From Aquidulcibacter paucihalophilus (GTDB lineage Bacteria > Pseudomonadota > Alphaproteobacteria > Caulobacterales > Caulobacteraceae): 64,000 nt of DNA. Below are positions 1 to 8,298 of the stretch, in pieces; position 1 is the stretch's first letter; every line of letters begins with the position of its first letter. The stretch spans positions 186,001-250,000 of the forward strand of contig CP127384.1 in NCBI GenBank assembly GCA_030285985.1, written 5' to 3'. Below the pieces are notes generated by a model, which made no database searches, was not told the origin of the DNA, and saw only the letters and a program-made list of their open reading frames with translations. Both the position numbers and the translations under genes were made by a program.

Positions 1-457
1 TGCCGTGAAAGCCGTCGAAGCTCTTCAGACGCTGGACATTGGCCTGCACCGCCGGGTGCAGCCACATCCGCACATTCATCGCCGGGGCCAGCAGCACCCG
101 CTTGTCGGTGGCCAGAAGCGTGGTCGAGGCGAGATCGTCGGCCAGGCCGTTGGCCGCCTTGGCGATCAGCCCCGCCGTGGCCGGTGCCACCACCACCAGA
201 TCAGCCCAGCGCGACAGCTCGATATGGCCCATGGCCGTTTCGTCGTCCGGCATGAACAGGTTCTGGCGCACCGGCTGGCCTGTCAGGGCCGCCAGGGACA
301 TCGGGGTCACGAACTCGGACCCCGCCGCGGTGAGCACGCTCATGACCTCTGCACCGGCCTTTTTCAGCAGCCGAACCAGTTCCAGCGACTTGTAGGCGGC
401 GATGCCGCCGCCGACGATCAGCAGGATCTTGCGTCCGGACATCGAGGCTGGGGTCAT
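1..457 (-). CDS. coaBC: Bifunctional phosphopantothenoylcysteine decarboxylase / phosphopantothenate-cysteine ligase, N-terminal part
   Basis: Coenzyme A synthesis: CoaB couples cysteine to 4'-phosphopantothenate and CoaC decarboxylates the product. Only the first ~152 residues of the flavoprotein CoaC half are in the window; the gene runs off the left edge. Visible Dfp/CoaC features are the start MSGRKILLIVGGGIAAYKSL, the APATAGLIAKAANGLADDL segment and the PAMN flavoprotein motif (LLAPAMNVRMW). The start is taken at 457 (MTPASMSGRK), but the internal ATG at 442 is as likely. It is divergent from the lipoprotein gene at 580, with about 120 bp between them for both promoters. Confidence 0.93.
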   Translation of the reverse strand, partial: MTPASMSGRKILLIVGGGIAAYKSLELVRLLKKAGAEVMSVLTAAGSEFVTPMSLAALTGQPVRQNLFMPDDETAMGHIELSRWADLVVVAPATAGLIAKAANGLADDLASTTLLATDKRVLLAPAMNVRMWLHPAVQANVQRLKSFDGFHG

Positions 458-579
458 GCTGCTGATCTAGCGATGCGGCCGGGCGGCGTCGAGAGGAACC
501 CGTCCCGACTGGAACATTGCAGGAACATATGACCTGTGGTTATGCTGCGTTTGGCGGATTTCAATCACGGGAGGATTTC

Positions 580-1086
580 ATGATCGCCAACAAGGGTTCT
601 GCATGGCTGGCGGCAGGATTGCTGGGGCTGGCCGGGTGCGGCAACGGCGGCTCGGCCGTCGAGACGCGGGAGCGCGAGGCACCGGGGGCTGAAGCGTCGC
701 TGACCAGCGCGCCCTCGCAAGCCGCAGAGGCCGTCCCCGAAAAAGCGCGGCCCGTGCTGACCGCCAACCGGCGCGAAACCGTCGACGCCAAGATCACCCG
801 GCTGTTCGAGCGCAACGGTGCCGATTTCGGCGCGGAGACGCCGCGGGACTATCTGGCCAAGGTCCAGGCGTTCATCTCGCGCCCGCCGGCCGGGACGGAG
901 CGGGTCGAGCGTCCCAATGGTGATGTGCTGCTGTATCAGGCCTCGACCAACACCTTTGCGGTGGTGTCGCGGGACGGCGTGCCGAAAACCATGTTCAAGC
1001 CGCGCGACGGCGCGGCCTACTGGGCCGAGCAGAAGGACGCCGCGCCGAATTTCGGCCGGCGACGTTCCGGATCATCAGAAGAATAA
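580..1086 (+). CDS. Lipoprotein with a polymorphic-toxin-like C-terminal domain
   Basis: 168-residue predicted lipoprotein. The start at 580 is chosen for the GGGAGGA ribosome-binding site at 569-575 and because it gives a clean type II signal peptide with lipobox LAGC (Cys about residue 20). A low-complexity Ala/Glu linker (~25-65) follows. The C-terminal ~95 residues contain RLFERNGADFG, a DYLAKVQAFI helix, ERPNGDVLLYQ, ASTNTFAVVSRDG and KTMFKPRDGAAYW. I recognise this pattern from C-terminal toxin modules of the barnase/EndoU/colicin group (K-H-F-x-x-H-G-x-x-F-G ... RPNGD ... TN-F-V ... TxFKP), recalled from memory. The two histidine positions of that pattern are Leu and Asn here. Function unknown. 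Confidence 0.85.
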   Translation: MIANKGSAWLAAGLLGLAGCGNGGSAVETREREAPGAEASLTSAPSQAAEAVPEKARPVLTANRRETVDAKITRLFERNGADFGAETPRDYLAKVQAFISRPPAGTERVERPNGDVLLYQASTNTFAVVSRDGVPKTMFKPRDGAAYWAEQKDAAPNFGRRRSGSSEE

Positions 1087-1119
1087 GTCGGACCGGAGAG
1101 CGACCGGCGGGACGAGGAG

Positions 1120-1536
1120 TCAGTCCTCGTCCTGCTCCTTGCGCTCGGCCATGTCGCGGATCAGTTCCAGGGCCAGCTTCTGCTGACGGGTGGACAGCTG
1201 GGGTGCCAGACGGCTGATTTCGATGGTGTAGCGCGTGGCCGGGAAGTCGTGCTCGAAAGCACCGCCACCCTCTGCCATGCCCGCGATCTGGGCACCGGTC
1301 AGGCCTTCGAAGAAATAGCCGATGTCGACCTTGAAGAAGCGGGCGATGTCCCAGAGCTTGGACGCCGAGATGCGGTTGGCACCCTTCTCGTATTTCTGGA
1401 TCTGCTGGAACGTCAGGCCGAGCGCGCGACCGAGGTCACTCTGGTTATAACCGAGCGCGAGACGTTTCTCGCACACCCGCCGGCCCACATGCCGGTCTAC
1501 GGGATGAGGACCGTCCTCGCCCTTGCCTCTCGCCAT
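1120..1536 (-). CDS. XRE-family helix-turn-helix transcriptional regulator
   Basis: 138-residue Cro/C1-type DNA-binding protein. The HTH spans roughly residues 17-72: RVCEKRLALGYNQSDLGRAL, then GLTFQQIQKYEKGANRISAS, then KLWDIARFFKVDIGYFFEGL. The C-terminal ~60 residues are helical and charged, probably for dimerisation. It resembles the second regulator at 7837-8226 over the HTH (FQQ-QKYE-G-NRISAS-L in both), so the two are paralogs. A 16-bp palindrome lies about 100 bp upstream of its start. Target genes cannot be told from sequence. Confidence 0.9.
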   Translation of the reverse strand: MARGKGEDGPHPVDRHVGRRVCEKRLALGYNQSDLGRALGLTFQQIQKYEKGANRISASKLWDIARFFKVDIGYFFEGLTGAQIAGMAEGGGAFEHDFPATRYTIEISRLAPQLSTRQQKLALELIRDMAERKEQDED

Positions 1537-1635
1537 CGTCCATTCGTCCTTCGGTTGCTTACGGCCAAGCCTGAATGCGCTCGTGATTCGTCGCTGTCAC
1601 CAAAAATTGCAAAAACCGCGTCGCCTGGAACAGCC

Positions 1636-1651
1636 CCGGTTGCGTAACCGG
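1636..1651. promoter_or_regulatory. Palindrome between lnt and the XRE regulator (candidate operator)
   Basis: CCGGTTGCGTAACCGG is an inverted repeat with 6-bp arms and a 4-base centre. It lies 45 bp past the lnt stop and 100 bp before the XRE start, both leftward. No T-rich tract follows on the minus strand, so an operator is more likely than an intrinsic terminator. The role is inferred only from position. Confidence 0.35.
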
Positions 1652-1696
1652 CTCTATTGCTCTCGCAGGGCGTGAATTCAGGCAAAAAGTTGCGAA

Positions 1697-3307
1697 TCAG
1701 TCGGGTGTAACGCCCCGACGCAGGCGGCTCCAGGGCGCGGCGACCGCCAGCCCGGCCAGCACAGCCAACCAGAACAACAGGTCCCCGAAACGCCCGTAGA
1801 AGGTGGCCGCCGTCGGCCGGGGCAGGCGGGCGTCGATCACGCCACTCTCACCCGGCTCAAGCCGCTGGTCGTCAATCACCCGACCCCAGGGGTCGATCAT
1901 GGCGGAAACGCCCGTGGGCGTGGACCGCACCACCGGCAAACCGGTCTCGATGGCGCGATAGCTGGCGAGATTCAGATGCTGGAGCGGCCCGGAACTGCGC
2001 CCGAACCAGGCGTCATTGGAGATGTTGACGATCCACTCGGGCCGGGCCGCCCCGCCCGGCGTGAAGCCCGGATAGAGGCTCTCGTAGCAGATCAGGGGCT
2101 GGGCGCGGGGCGCACCGGGAATGTCGATCGGCGCGGGACGCGGACCGGCGCTGAAATCGGTCGGCATATGCGTCAGGCTGCGCACGCCCAGCGCGCCCAG
2201 AAGCCTGCCGGCCGGGAGATATTCGCCGAACGGCACCAGCCGGTATTTGTCATAGACCGCGCTGATGTTCAGCCCGTCGCCGCCCTGATCGGTCAGGACG
2301 AACAGGCTGTTGAAATAGCGCGCGCCGTCGGGGGCCGACGGGTCGGCAAGGCCCCGGCCCAGCCCCACAATCAAACTCTGGCCCGGCTGAACCGCCCGGG
2401 CGATGGCCACGGCTTCCGGCGATCCGGGGGCGAACACCTGGTTGGCCGAGGCGGGCAGCGCGCCTTCCGGCCAGATGATCAGGTCGGGCGTCACGGCACC
2501 GGGGCGGGCGGTGAGATTGACGTAGCGGTCGACGATGCCGCGATAGGCTTCGGGCGTCCATTTGGACTTCTGGTCGACATCGGCCTGGACGATGCGGACC
2601 ACCGTACCGGTCAGCTCAAGCCGGGCCTGAGACAGCCGGACCGCGCCGCCGATAAGCAGGACGGCTATCGCCAGGCCGCCCAGCACGGCCGCGCCGATGC
2701 GGGCCTTGCGCGGGCCGTCGCCCAGGAGGGGTCCGAAAGCGGCCGCGGCCGCCACGGTGACGAAGCTCAGCCCGTAGACTCCGGCGACCGCCGCAAACTG
2801 GGACGCCGCCGAACCAGCCTTCCAGCTGGCCCCCGCGGGATTCCAGGGGAAGCCGGTCAGGACGTGGCCGCGCAGCCATTCCAGCAGGCAGAACAGGGCG
2901 GCGAAGAACAGGGCCCGCTTGACCCCGCCGGGCAGGAAACGGCGATAGAGAGCTGTCGCCGTTCCCCAGAACAGCCCCAGGCCGATGGGCAGCAGCGAGG
3001 CCGCGAAGGGCGCCATCCAGGCCTGGGCCGGATTGACCAGAAACGCCTCGGCCACCCACCAGCAGCTGATGAAGAAATAGGCGAAGCCGGCGAGCCAACC
3101 CATCCAGAAGCCGCCGCGCACGGAGGTGGCGCGCTCGGTCAGGAACATCAGCAGGGCATAGCCGAGCAGGCCGGGCAGGATGCCGAACGGCGGGTGGGCC
3201 AGCGCCGCCGCCGCCCCGGCGGCCAGCGCCAGGCCGATCCGGCCGAAACGCAGGATCAGCCGCGCGCGCGGGCCATCGTCGTCAAGCGTCGCCGGGAGAA
3301 GGTTCAT
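1697..3307 (-). CDS. lnt: Apolipoprotein N-acyltransferase
   Basis: Inner-membrane enzyme that adds the third acyl chain to the N-terminal cysteine of bacterial lipoproteins. With the start MNLLPATLDD (3307) it is 536 residues. An N-terminal multi-helix membrane region (about 20-235) is followed by a periplasmic carbon-nitrogen hydrolase domain and a last membrane helix near the C-terminus. The catalytic triad is visible: Glu281 (IIWPEGALP), Lys354 (VYDKYRLVPFGEYLP) and Cys407 (PLICYESLYPG). The start overlaps the end of ybeY by 26 bp. No CorC-type gene lies between ybeY and lnt. Confidence 0.96.
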   Translation of the reverse strand: MNLLPATLDDDGPRARLILRFGRIGLALAAGAAAALAHPPFGILPGLLGYALLMFLTERATSVRGGFWMGWLAGFAYFFISCWWVAEAFLVNPAQAWMAPFAASLLPIGLGLFWGTATALYRRFLPGGVKRALFFAALFCLLEWLRGHVLTGFPWNPAGASWKAGSAASQFAAVAGVYGLSFVTVAAAAAFGPLLGDGPRKARIGAAVLGGLAIAVLLIGGAVRLSQARLELTGTVVRIVQADVDQKSKWTPEAYRGIVDRYVNLTARPGAVTPDLIIWPEGALPASANQVFAPGSPEAVAIARAVQPGQSLIVGLGRGLADPSAPDGARYFNSLFVLTDQGGDGLNISAVYDKYRLVPFGEYLPAGRLLGALGVRSLTHMPTDFSAGPRPAPIDIPGAPRAQPLICYESLYPGFTPGGAARPEWIVNISNDAWFGRSSGPLQHLNLASYRAIETGLPVVRSTPTGVSAMIDPWGRVIDDQRLEPGESGVIDARLPRPTAATFYGRFGDLLFWLAVLAGLAVAAPWSRLRRGVTPD

Positions 3308-3755
3308 GAGGCCTGTATGGGTCCGCGACGCCAAGGCTGGCAAGAAGGGTTCGCTCCTCGGCCTCCATCGCCTCGGCCTCGGCGTCCTCGATATGGTCGC
3401 GACCCAGAAGATGGAGCACGCCGTGGACGGTCAGGTGGGTCAGGTGGTCCGCCAGGGTCTTGCCCTGCGCTCCGGCCTCGGTCGCGCAGACCCCGAAGGC
3501 CAGCACCAGATCGCCCAGATGCGGTGCCTGCCCCGGAATCGTCATGTCCGCGGCCGGAAACGACAGGACATTGGTCGGCTGGTCGCGATCGCGGAAGCGG
3601 GCGTTGAGGTCGTGCACTGCCGCATCGTCGGTCAGCAGGACGACGACATCCCCCTCGACCGATCCCAGGGCCGCAGTCGCGGCCCGCTCGACCACGGCGA
3701 CGGCGTCCGGCAGGGCGTCCGTCCATGCCGTGTCCTCGATCTCGACCTCGATCAC
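3282..3755 (-). CDS. ybeY: Endoribonuclease YbeY
   Basis: 157-residue metal-dependent RNase needed for 16S rRNA 3' maturation and ribosome quality control. The family signature H-x3-H-x5-H is present as HGVLHLLGRDH near residue 115-125, preceded by the usual VLSFP strand (PTNVLSFPAAD). The start overlaps the phoH-like stop by 4 bp and its end overlaps lnt, so miaB-phoH-ybeY-lnt read as one translationally coupled operon. Confidence 0.96.
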   Translation of the reverse strand: MIEVEIEDTAWTDALPDAVAVVERAATAALGSVEGDVVVLLTDDAAVHDLNARFRDRDQPTNVLSFPAADMTIPGQAPHLGDLVLAFGVCATEAGAQGKTLADHLTHLTVHGVLHLLGRDHIEDAEAEAMEAEERTLLASLGVADPYRPHEPSPGDA

Positions 3756-4747
3756 GAGTCGGGATCCTCAAGGTCGGCGGCCGGGCGGCGGCTGGCGGCG
3801 TCGGCGTCATAGGCACGCACGATCCGCTCGACCATGGCGTGACGCACCACGTCCCCGGCCTCGAACCGCTGCACCCCGACCCCCTTCACATCCTCGAGGA
3901 TGCGCAGGGCGTGTTTCAGGCCGGAATCGCGCGGGTTCAGCAGATCGACCTGCGATGGGTCGCCGGTGACCACCATCCGCGCGCCCTCGCCCAGCCGGGT
4001 CAGGACCATCTTCATCTGCAGGCGCGAGGTGTTCTGGGCCTCGTCGACGATGATGTAGGCGTGGGCCAGGGTCCGGCCGCGCATGAAGGCGATCGGGGCG
4101 GCCTCGATCTCGCCCTTGTCGCGCCGGCGGCGCACATCGTCGGGGCCGAGGATGTCGTTCAGCGCCTCCCAGATGGGGGCCAGATAGGGGTCGACCTTTT
4201 CATTCAGGTCGCCGGGCAGGAAGCCCAGCTTCTCGCCCGCCTCAACCGCCGGGCGGGTGATGACCAGCCGGTCCACCTGCCCCCGCCGCAGCAGGGAGGC
4301 ACCGTAGGCGGCGGCGAGGAAGGTCTTGCCCGTGCCCGCCGGGCCGACGCCGAAGGTCAGTTCGCACTGGCTCAGCAGGGCCAGGTAGTTGGCCTGGGCC
4401 GCCGTCTTGGGCGCGATGGCTCCGCGCCGTCCGACCGGCAGGGCGATGGCATCCGGGGCCACGCTCCCCTGCCCTGCCCGCGGCTGCGCCATGGCGGCGC
4501 CGAGCGCGGTCCGCACATCCGCTTCGGTGATCTCGGCACCCGTGTCGGCGCGGTCGGCCAAGGTCTCGATGACCCGTTTGGCCTGGGCCCGGTCGCGGGC
4601 CGAGCCGTTGATGGACACCCCGCCACCGGGCGTCTCGACCAAGACCTTGAAGCGGTCCTCGATCAGGGCCAGGTGCCGGCTGCCGGGACCGATGACGGCG
4701 CGAAGGGCGGTGTCGCCCAGGGCCAGAAACTCACTCTCACGCGCCAT
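3752..4747 (-). CDS. ybeZ: PhoH family ATPase (YbeZ-like)
   Basis: 331-residue PhoH-like P-loop protein that usually partners YbeY in RNA metabolism. Walker A is GPAGTGKT at residues 135-142, and Walker B is AYIIVDEAQN near residue 232. The C-terminal ATPase core includes VVTGDPSQVDL. The N-terminal ~100 residues match the extension of the YbeZ subgroup. The start codon overlaps the miaB stop by one base (TGATG) and the stop overlaps the ybeY start by 4 bp. Confidence 0.95.
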   Translation of the reverse strand: MARESEFLALGDTALRAVIGPGSRHLALIEDRFKVLVETPGGGVSINGSARDRAQAKRVIETLADRADTGAEITEADVRTALGAAMAQPRAGQGSVAPDAIALPVGRRGAIAPKTAAQANYLALLSQCELTFGVGPAGTGKTFLAAAYGASLLRRGQVDRLVITRPAVEAGEKLGFLPGDLNEKVDPYLAPIWEALNDILGPDDVRRRRDKGEIEAAPIAFMRGRTLAHAYIIVDEAQNTSRLQMKMVLTRLGEGARMVVTGDPSQVDLLNPRDSGLKHALRILEDVKGVGVQRFEAGDVVRHAMVERIVRAYDADAASRRPAADLEDPDS

Positions 4748-6135
4748 CAGGCCGCCTTCTGTTCAGCAAGACGGCCGGTCAGGGACTTGATCCCGCCGGC
4801 CTCGATACGGACCGGAACGATCTGTCCGATCAGATGATCCGCGCCGTCAACGTGCACCGGCTGCAGCCAGGGCGAGCGGCCGGTGGCCTGGGTCGCGAAC
4901 CGGCCGGACTTCTCGAACAGGACCGGGACCGTCATGCCCACGCGCGAGACATTGAAGGCGGTCTGTTGCTCGAACAGCAGGGTCTGGAGCGCATGCAGGC
5001 GCTCGCGCGCCACCGCCTCAGGAACCTGTCCCGCCATGGTCGCGGCCGGCGTGCCGGGGCGGGGCGAATACATGAAGGAGAAGGCCGAGGCGTAGGTCAC
5101 GCGCCGGACCAGATCCATCGTCTGCTCGAAGTCTGCGTCCGTCTCGCCGGGGAAGCCGACGATGAAGTCCCCGGACAGGGCGATGTCGGGCCGCGCGCTG
5201 CGGATCCGGTCGATCAGATCGAAATATTTCTGCCGCCCGTGCTTGCGGTTCATGAGCCGGAGGATGCGGTCCGAGCCGGACTGCACCGGCAGGTGCAGCC
5301 AGGGCATCAGGGCGTCGAGCGCACCATGGGCGGCGATCAGGTCGTCGCCCATGTCATTGGGATGGCTGGTCGTATAGCGGATGCGGTCGATGCCGGGGAT
5401 CTCCGCCAGCGCACAGGCCAGCCGCGCCAGGGTCGAGGGAGACCCGTCCGGCCCTTCCCCGTCATAGGCGTTGACGTTCTGGCCCAGCAGGGTGACCTCG
5501 CGCACGCCCTTACCGGCCAGTTCGCGCGCCTCGGCCAGCACCGCCGCGACCGGCCGCGACCATTCGGCACCGCGCGTGTAGGGCACGACGCAGAAGGTAC
5601 AGAATTTGTCGCAACCCTCCTGCACCGTCAGGAAGGCGGTCGGGCCGTCCACGCCACGGGCCTGCGGCAGGGCATCGAACTTGTCGACCGGCGCGAAATC
5701 GGCACCGATCCGTTCGCCCCGGGCGCGCGCCGTGCGCGTCAGCAGTTCGGGCAGCTGGTGATAGGCCTGCGGGCCGACGACCAGGTCGACCGCGGGCTGG
5801 CGGCGCATGATCTCCTCGCCCTCGGCCTGGGCGACACAGCCGGCCACGGCGATGGTCATGGCCCCCTGCCCCGCCGCCGCCCGCGCGTCCTTCATCTCCC
5901 GGAGCTTGCCCAGTTCGGAATAGACCTTCTCGGCCGCCTTCTCGCGGATGTGGCAGGTGTTGAGGATGACGAAGTCGGCGCCCTCGGCCGTGTCGGTCGC
6001 GGCATAGCCCAGCGGACGCAGGACATCAGCCATGCGCTCGGAGTCATAGACGTTCATCTGGCAGCCGTAGGTCTTGATGAACAGGCGCTTCGGCGCGGCC
6101 TGTCCGTCCTGCGGCGGGACGAGGGTTTCAGTCAT
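4747..6135 (-). CDS. miaB: tRNA-2-methylthio-N6-dimethylallyladenosine37 synthase MiaB
   Basis: Radical-SAM methylthiotransferase acting on i6A37 of tRNAs. The start [10 protein letters not shown] (6135) is preferred over an upstream in-frame codon because it leads directly to the N-terminal domain. Cluster ligands of the UPF0004 domain are in [29 protein letters not shown] and [10 protein letters not shown]. The radical-SAM CxxxCxxC is [15 protein letters not shown] domain closes the protein (~400-460). First gene of the miaB-phoH-ybeY-lnt cluster, 53 bp after fur. Confidence 0.97.
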   Translation of the reverse strand: MTETLVPPQDGQAAPKRLFIKTYGCQMNVYDSERMADVLRPLGYAATDTAEGADFVILNTCHIREKAAEKVYSELGKLREMKDARAAAGQGAMTIAVAGCVAQAEGEEIMRRQPAVDLVVGPQAYHQLPELLTRTARARGERIGADFAPVDKFDALPQARGVDGPTAFLTVQEGCDKFCTFCVVPYTRGAEWSRPVAAVLAEARELAGKGVREVTLLGQNVNAYDGEGPDGSPSTLARLACALAEIPGIDRIRYTTSHPNDMGDDLIAAHGALDALMPWLHLPVQSGSDRILRLMNRKHGRQKYFDLIDRIRSARPDIALSGDFIVGFPGETDADFEQTMDLVRRVTYASAFSFMYSPRPGTPAATMAGQVPEAVARERLHALQTLLFEQQTAFNVSRVGMTVPVLFEKSGRFATQATGRSPWLQPVHVDGADHLIGQIVPVRIEAGGIKSLTGRLAEQKAA

Positions 6136-6188
6136 GGGGCTGTCTGGATAGCGTGGAGACGGGCCGCGCGCCATATCGGCCCGGATGC

Positions 6189-6671
6189 TCAGAGATCCAG
6201 CTTGTCCGGATCAACGCGGTGGGCGTTGCGGGTGAAGATCAGGCCCTCGCGCTTGGACGGCTCGGCACCGTCTATCGGCTTGCCGTAGAGCTCGAGCTTG
6301 TGGCCGATCAGTTCGAAACCCAGCCGTTCGGCAATCTCGGTCTTCAGCCGTTCGATCTCGGCGTCGAAGAATTCGATGACCTCGCCGGTGCGGGTGTCGA
6401 TCAGGTGGTCGTGATGGTCGTCGCCGGCCTCTTCATAGCGGCTGCGTCCGTCGCCGAAATCGTGCTTCTCGACCACGCCGGCCTCTTCGAACAGACGAAC
6501 GGTCCGGTAGACGGTGGCGATCGAGATATGGGGGTCGATGGCGGAGGCCCGGCGGTAGAGCTCCTCGACGTCCGGGTGGTCGTCGGCGCTGGACAGCACG
6601 CGGGCGATCACCCGCCGCTGCTCGGTCATGCGCATGCCGCGGTCGGCGCAGAGTTTCTCGATCCGGTCCAT
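6189..6671 (-). CDS. fur: Ferric uptake regulator family protein Fur
   Basis: 160-residue Fur-family metalloregulator. The N-terminal winged helix includes [20 protein letters not shown] and [19 protein letters not shown]. The dimerisation/metal domain has the His-rich [18 protein letters not shown]. The C-terminal CxxC zinc site of enteric Fur is absent, as in other alphaproteobacterial Fur proteins. The position just before miaB matches Caulobacterales order. The family also contains Zur, Mur and Irr; Fur is favoured by the overall pattern. Confidence 0.9.
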   Translation of the reverse strand: MDRIEKLCADRGMRMTEQRRVIARVLSSADDHPDVEELYRRASAIDPHISIATVYRTVRLFEEAGVVEKHDFGDGRSRYEEAGDDHHDHLIDTRTGEVIEFFDAEIERLKTEIAERLGFELIGHKLELYGKPIDGAEPSKREGLIFTRNAHRVDPDKLDL

Positions 6672-6699
6672 GGCGCACAGGATAGGCGGGCCGCCCCCG

Positions 6700-7128
6700 C
6701 TAGGGAAGCGTCGCCGGCAAGTTAAGCGCGAGGATCAGCGCGTCCTGCCGGCCGCCCTCCGGACGGGCGTAATAGCCGCGCCGACGGCCGGCCTCGGTGA
6801 AGCCCGCGCGGGCGTAGAGGGCGAGGGCGGCGTGGTTGTCGTCCGCGACTTCGAGGAACAGCCGTGTGGCCCCGCGCGCCGCAGAGGCCAGGGCCCCCTC
6901 GCGGACCAGGCGGGTGCCGAGACCTTGCCGTCGCGCCGCCGGATCCACCGCCAGGGTCAGGATCTCGGCCTCGTCCGCCACCGAGCGGATCAGGATGAAG
7001 CCCTCCGGCGTCTCGATGGCAAGGACGCCGGCCTGACCGAGCAGGGCCTCGAAAGCCGCTGCGTCCCAGGGGGCGGAAAAGGCCCCGGCGTGCAGATCGG
7101 CCAGACGGGTGGCGGCGGCGGCGGTCAC
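6700..7128 (-). CDS. rimI: Ribosomal-protein-S18-alanine N-acetyltransferase RimI
   Basis: GNAT acetyltransferase that acetylates the N-terminal alanine of ribosomal protein S18. The GTG start at 7128 overlaps the tsaB stop as GTGA and gives 142 residues, the usual family length; the upstream open frame is tsaB sequence in another frame. Acetyl-CoA motif A is LTLAVDPAARRQGLGTRLV, followed by LEVADDNHAALALYARAGF and GRRRGYY. The tsaB-rimI pairing is widespread and supports the name. Confidence 0.93.
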   Translation of the reverse strand: MTAAAATRLADLHAGAFSAPWDAAAFEALLGQAGVLAIETPEGFILIRSVADEAEILTLAVDPAARRQGLGTRLVREGALASAARGATRLFLEVADDNHAALALYARAGFTEAGRRRGYYARPEGGRQDALILALNLPATLP

Positions 7129-7811
7129 GGGACGCGAGCCGGGCCGCGCGCCTGACCCGGCAGGCGGGTCGGCGGAGTCGCATCGGGCGCGCGCAGATAC
7201 AGCGGCCGGGCCGGCGCGGCGGCAGGGTCCGCCGCCGCAGCCAGCCGGGCCAGGGCCTCGGGCGCGGGTCCGTCCAGCGACAGGCACGCCCGCCCCGCGG
7301 CGACATCGGTGAACAGGGCCGCGCCGGACCCGACCAGCACCGCTCCGGTGCTCATCGCCCCGATCCGGGCCGCCGCAGCCTCGAGGATCAGGGCCTCGGC
7401 CGGACCGTCAGCCGCTCCGTCGCGCCAGAACCGGGCATAGACCTGTCCGCGTCGCGCATCGATCAGGGCCGCCACCTCGCCTGCCCCGTGCGCGGAGGCC
7501 GCAAGGGCATCCAGCGCCGAGACCCCGACCACCGGCCGGTCAAGAGCGGCACCCAGGCCCTGGGCGAAAGCCAGGCCGACGCGCAGGCCAGTGAACGAGC
7601 CGGGACCGACGGTCACGCCGATGCGATCGAGGTCCGTGAATGCCACACCCGCCTGCACCGCCGCATCGCGGGCGAAGCCGGCGATCCGTTCGGAATGGCC
7701 CTTCACCATGGGCTCGGAGCAGAGGCCCAGAGGGCTGGCGGTGCCATCGAGAACCTCGAACACCCCGACGGTGCACAGGCCAAGGGCCGTATCGACGACC
7801 ATCAGCTTCAT
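7125..7811 (-). CDS. tsaB: tRNA threonylcarbamoyladenosine biosynthesis protein TsaB
   Basis: 228-residue member of the ASKHA/glycoprotease fold that scaffolds TsaD in t6A37 synthesis. The start MKLMVVDTALGLCTVGV (7811) is followed by the family hallmarks HSERIAGFARDA and GVTVGPGSFTGLRVGLAFAQ. An internal IDARRGQVYARFW segment is also typical. It is translationally coupled to rimI by a 4-bp overlap. The metal-binding residues of TsaD are not expected in TsaB. Confidence 0.94.
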   Translation of the reverse strand: MKLMVVDTALGLCTVGVFEVLDGTASPLGLCSEPMVKGHSERIAGFARDAAVQAGVAFTDLDRIGVTVGPGSFTGLRVGLAFAQGLGAALDRPVVGVSALDALAASAHGAGEVAALIDARRGQVYARFWRDGAADGPAEALILEAAAARIGAMSTGAVLVGSGAALFTDVAAGRACLSLDGPAPEALARLAAAADPAAAPARPLYLRAPDATPPTRLPGQARGPARVP

Positions 7812-7836
7812 GCCGTCACTCCGGCATGGAGGATCG

Positions 7837-8226
7837 TCAGTCGGTCCGGGCCAGGGCCCGCACAATACGCGCCACGGCCCGCCGGACGTCGCGATCCTCG
7901 ATCAAGGGAAAGCCGGACGCCACCGACCGGCCGTCGACGGTCGCGGTGAGAAACCGCAACGTCTCCCAGCCCTCGTCCACCACCCCCTGCGCCGTCTCGA
8001 CCGGCGGGAAGAAGGTGTCGACCGAGGTTCCCAGCACCGTCGCCGCCCGATGCAGCCGCGAGGCCGAGATGCGATTCTGGCCGGTCTCGTATTTCTGGAC
8101 CTGCTGGAAGCTGATGCCCAGCTGCTGGGCGAGCGCGCTCTGGGACAGGCCGAGCGCGGAGCGCCGCAGCCCGATGCGTGCGCCGACATAGGCGTCGATT
8201 TCGTCCCGTCCGCCGATCCTCGCCAT
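7837..8226 (-). CDS. XRE-family helix-turn-helix transcriptional regulator
   Basis: 129 residues from the ATG at 8226 (MARIGGRDEIDAYVGA); an in-frame ATG 30 bp upstream is less likely. HTH at about residues 14-70: LRRSALGLSQSALAQQLGIS, FQQVQKYETGQNRISAS, then LHRAATVLGTSVDTFFPPV. Paralogous to the regulator at 1120-1536. The inverted repeat GTTTC-ATG-GAAAC lies 34 bp upstream of the start, as would fit autoregulation. It follows the other regulator at 8299-8862 in the same direction after 72 bp. Confidence 0.88.
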   Translation of the reverse strand: MARIGGRDEIDAYVGARIGLRRSALGLSQSALAQQLGISFQQVQKYETGQNRISASRLHRAATVLGTSVDTFFPPVETAQGVVDEGWETLRFLTATVDGRSVASGFPLIEDRDVRRAVARIVRALARTD

Positions 8227-8259
8227 GGCCGTCCAGCGCCTCCCTTTCGGAAGCACACT

Positions 8260-8272
8260 GTTTCATGGAAAC
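8260..8272. promoter_or_regulatory. Inverted repeat GTTTC-N3-GAAAC, candidate XRE operator
   Basis: GTTTCATGGAAAC, a 5-bp inverted repeat with a 3-base centre, sits in the 72-bp gap between the two XRE genes. A further GTTTC occurs at 8293-8297 and another at 8908-8912, upstream of the neighbouring regulator gene. The clustering of GTTTC near two regulator genes suggests a binding site. No promoter could be assigned with confidence. Confidence 0.4.
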
Positions 8273-8298
8273 GAAAACGTTGCAATGACTTCGTTTCA

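Noticed and set aside
1976..3607. Long open frame (543 codons) on the plus strand opposite lnt and ybeY
   Set aside because: Composition is Gly/Arg/Gln-rich antisense sequence with no domain motifs; lnt and ybeY on the other strand have full catalytic residues.
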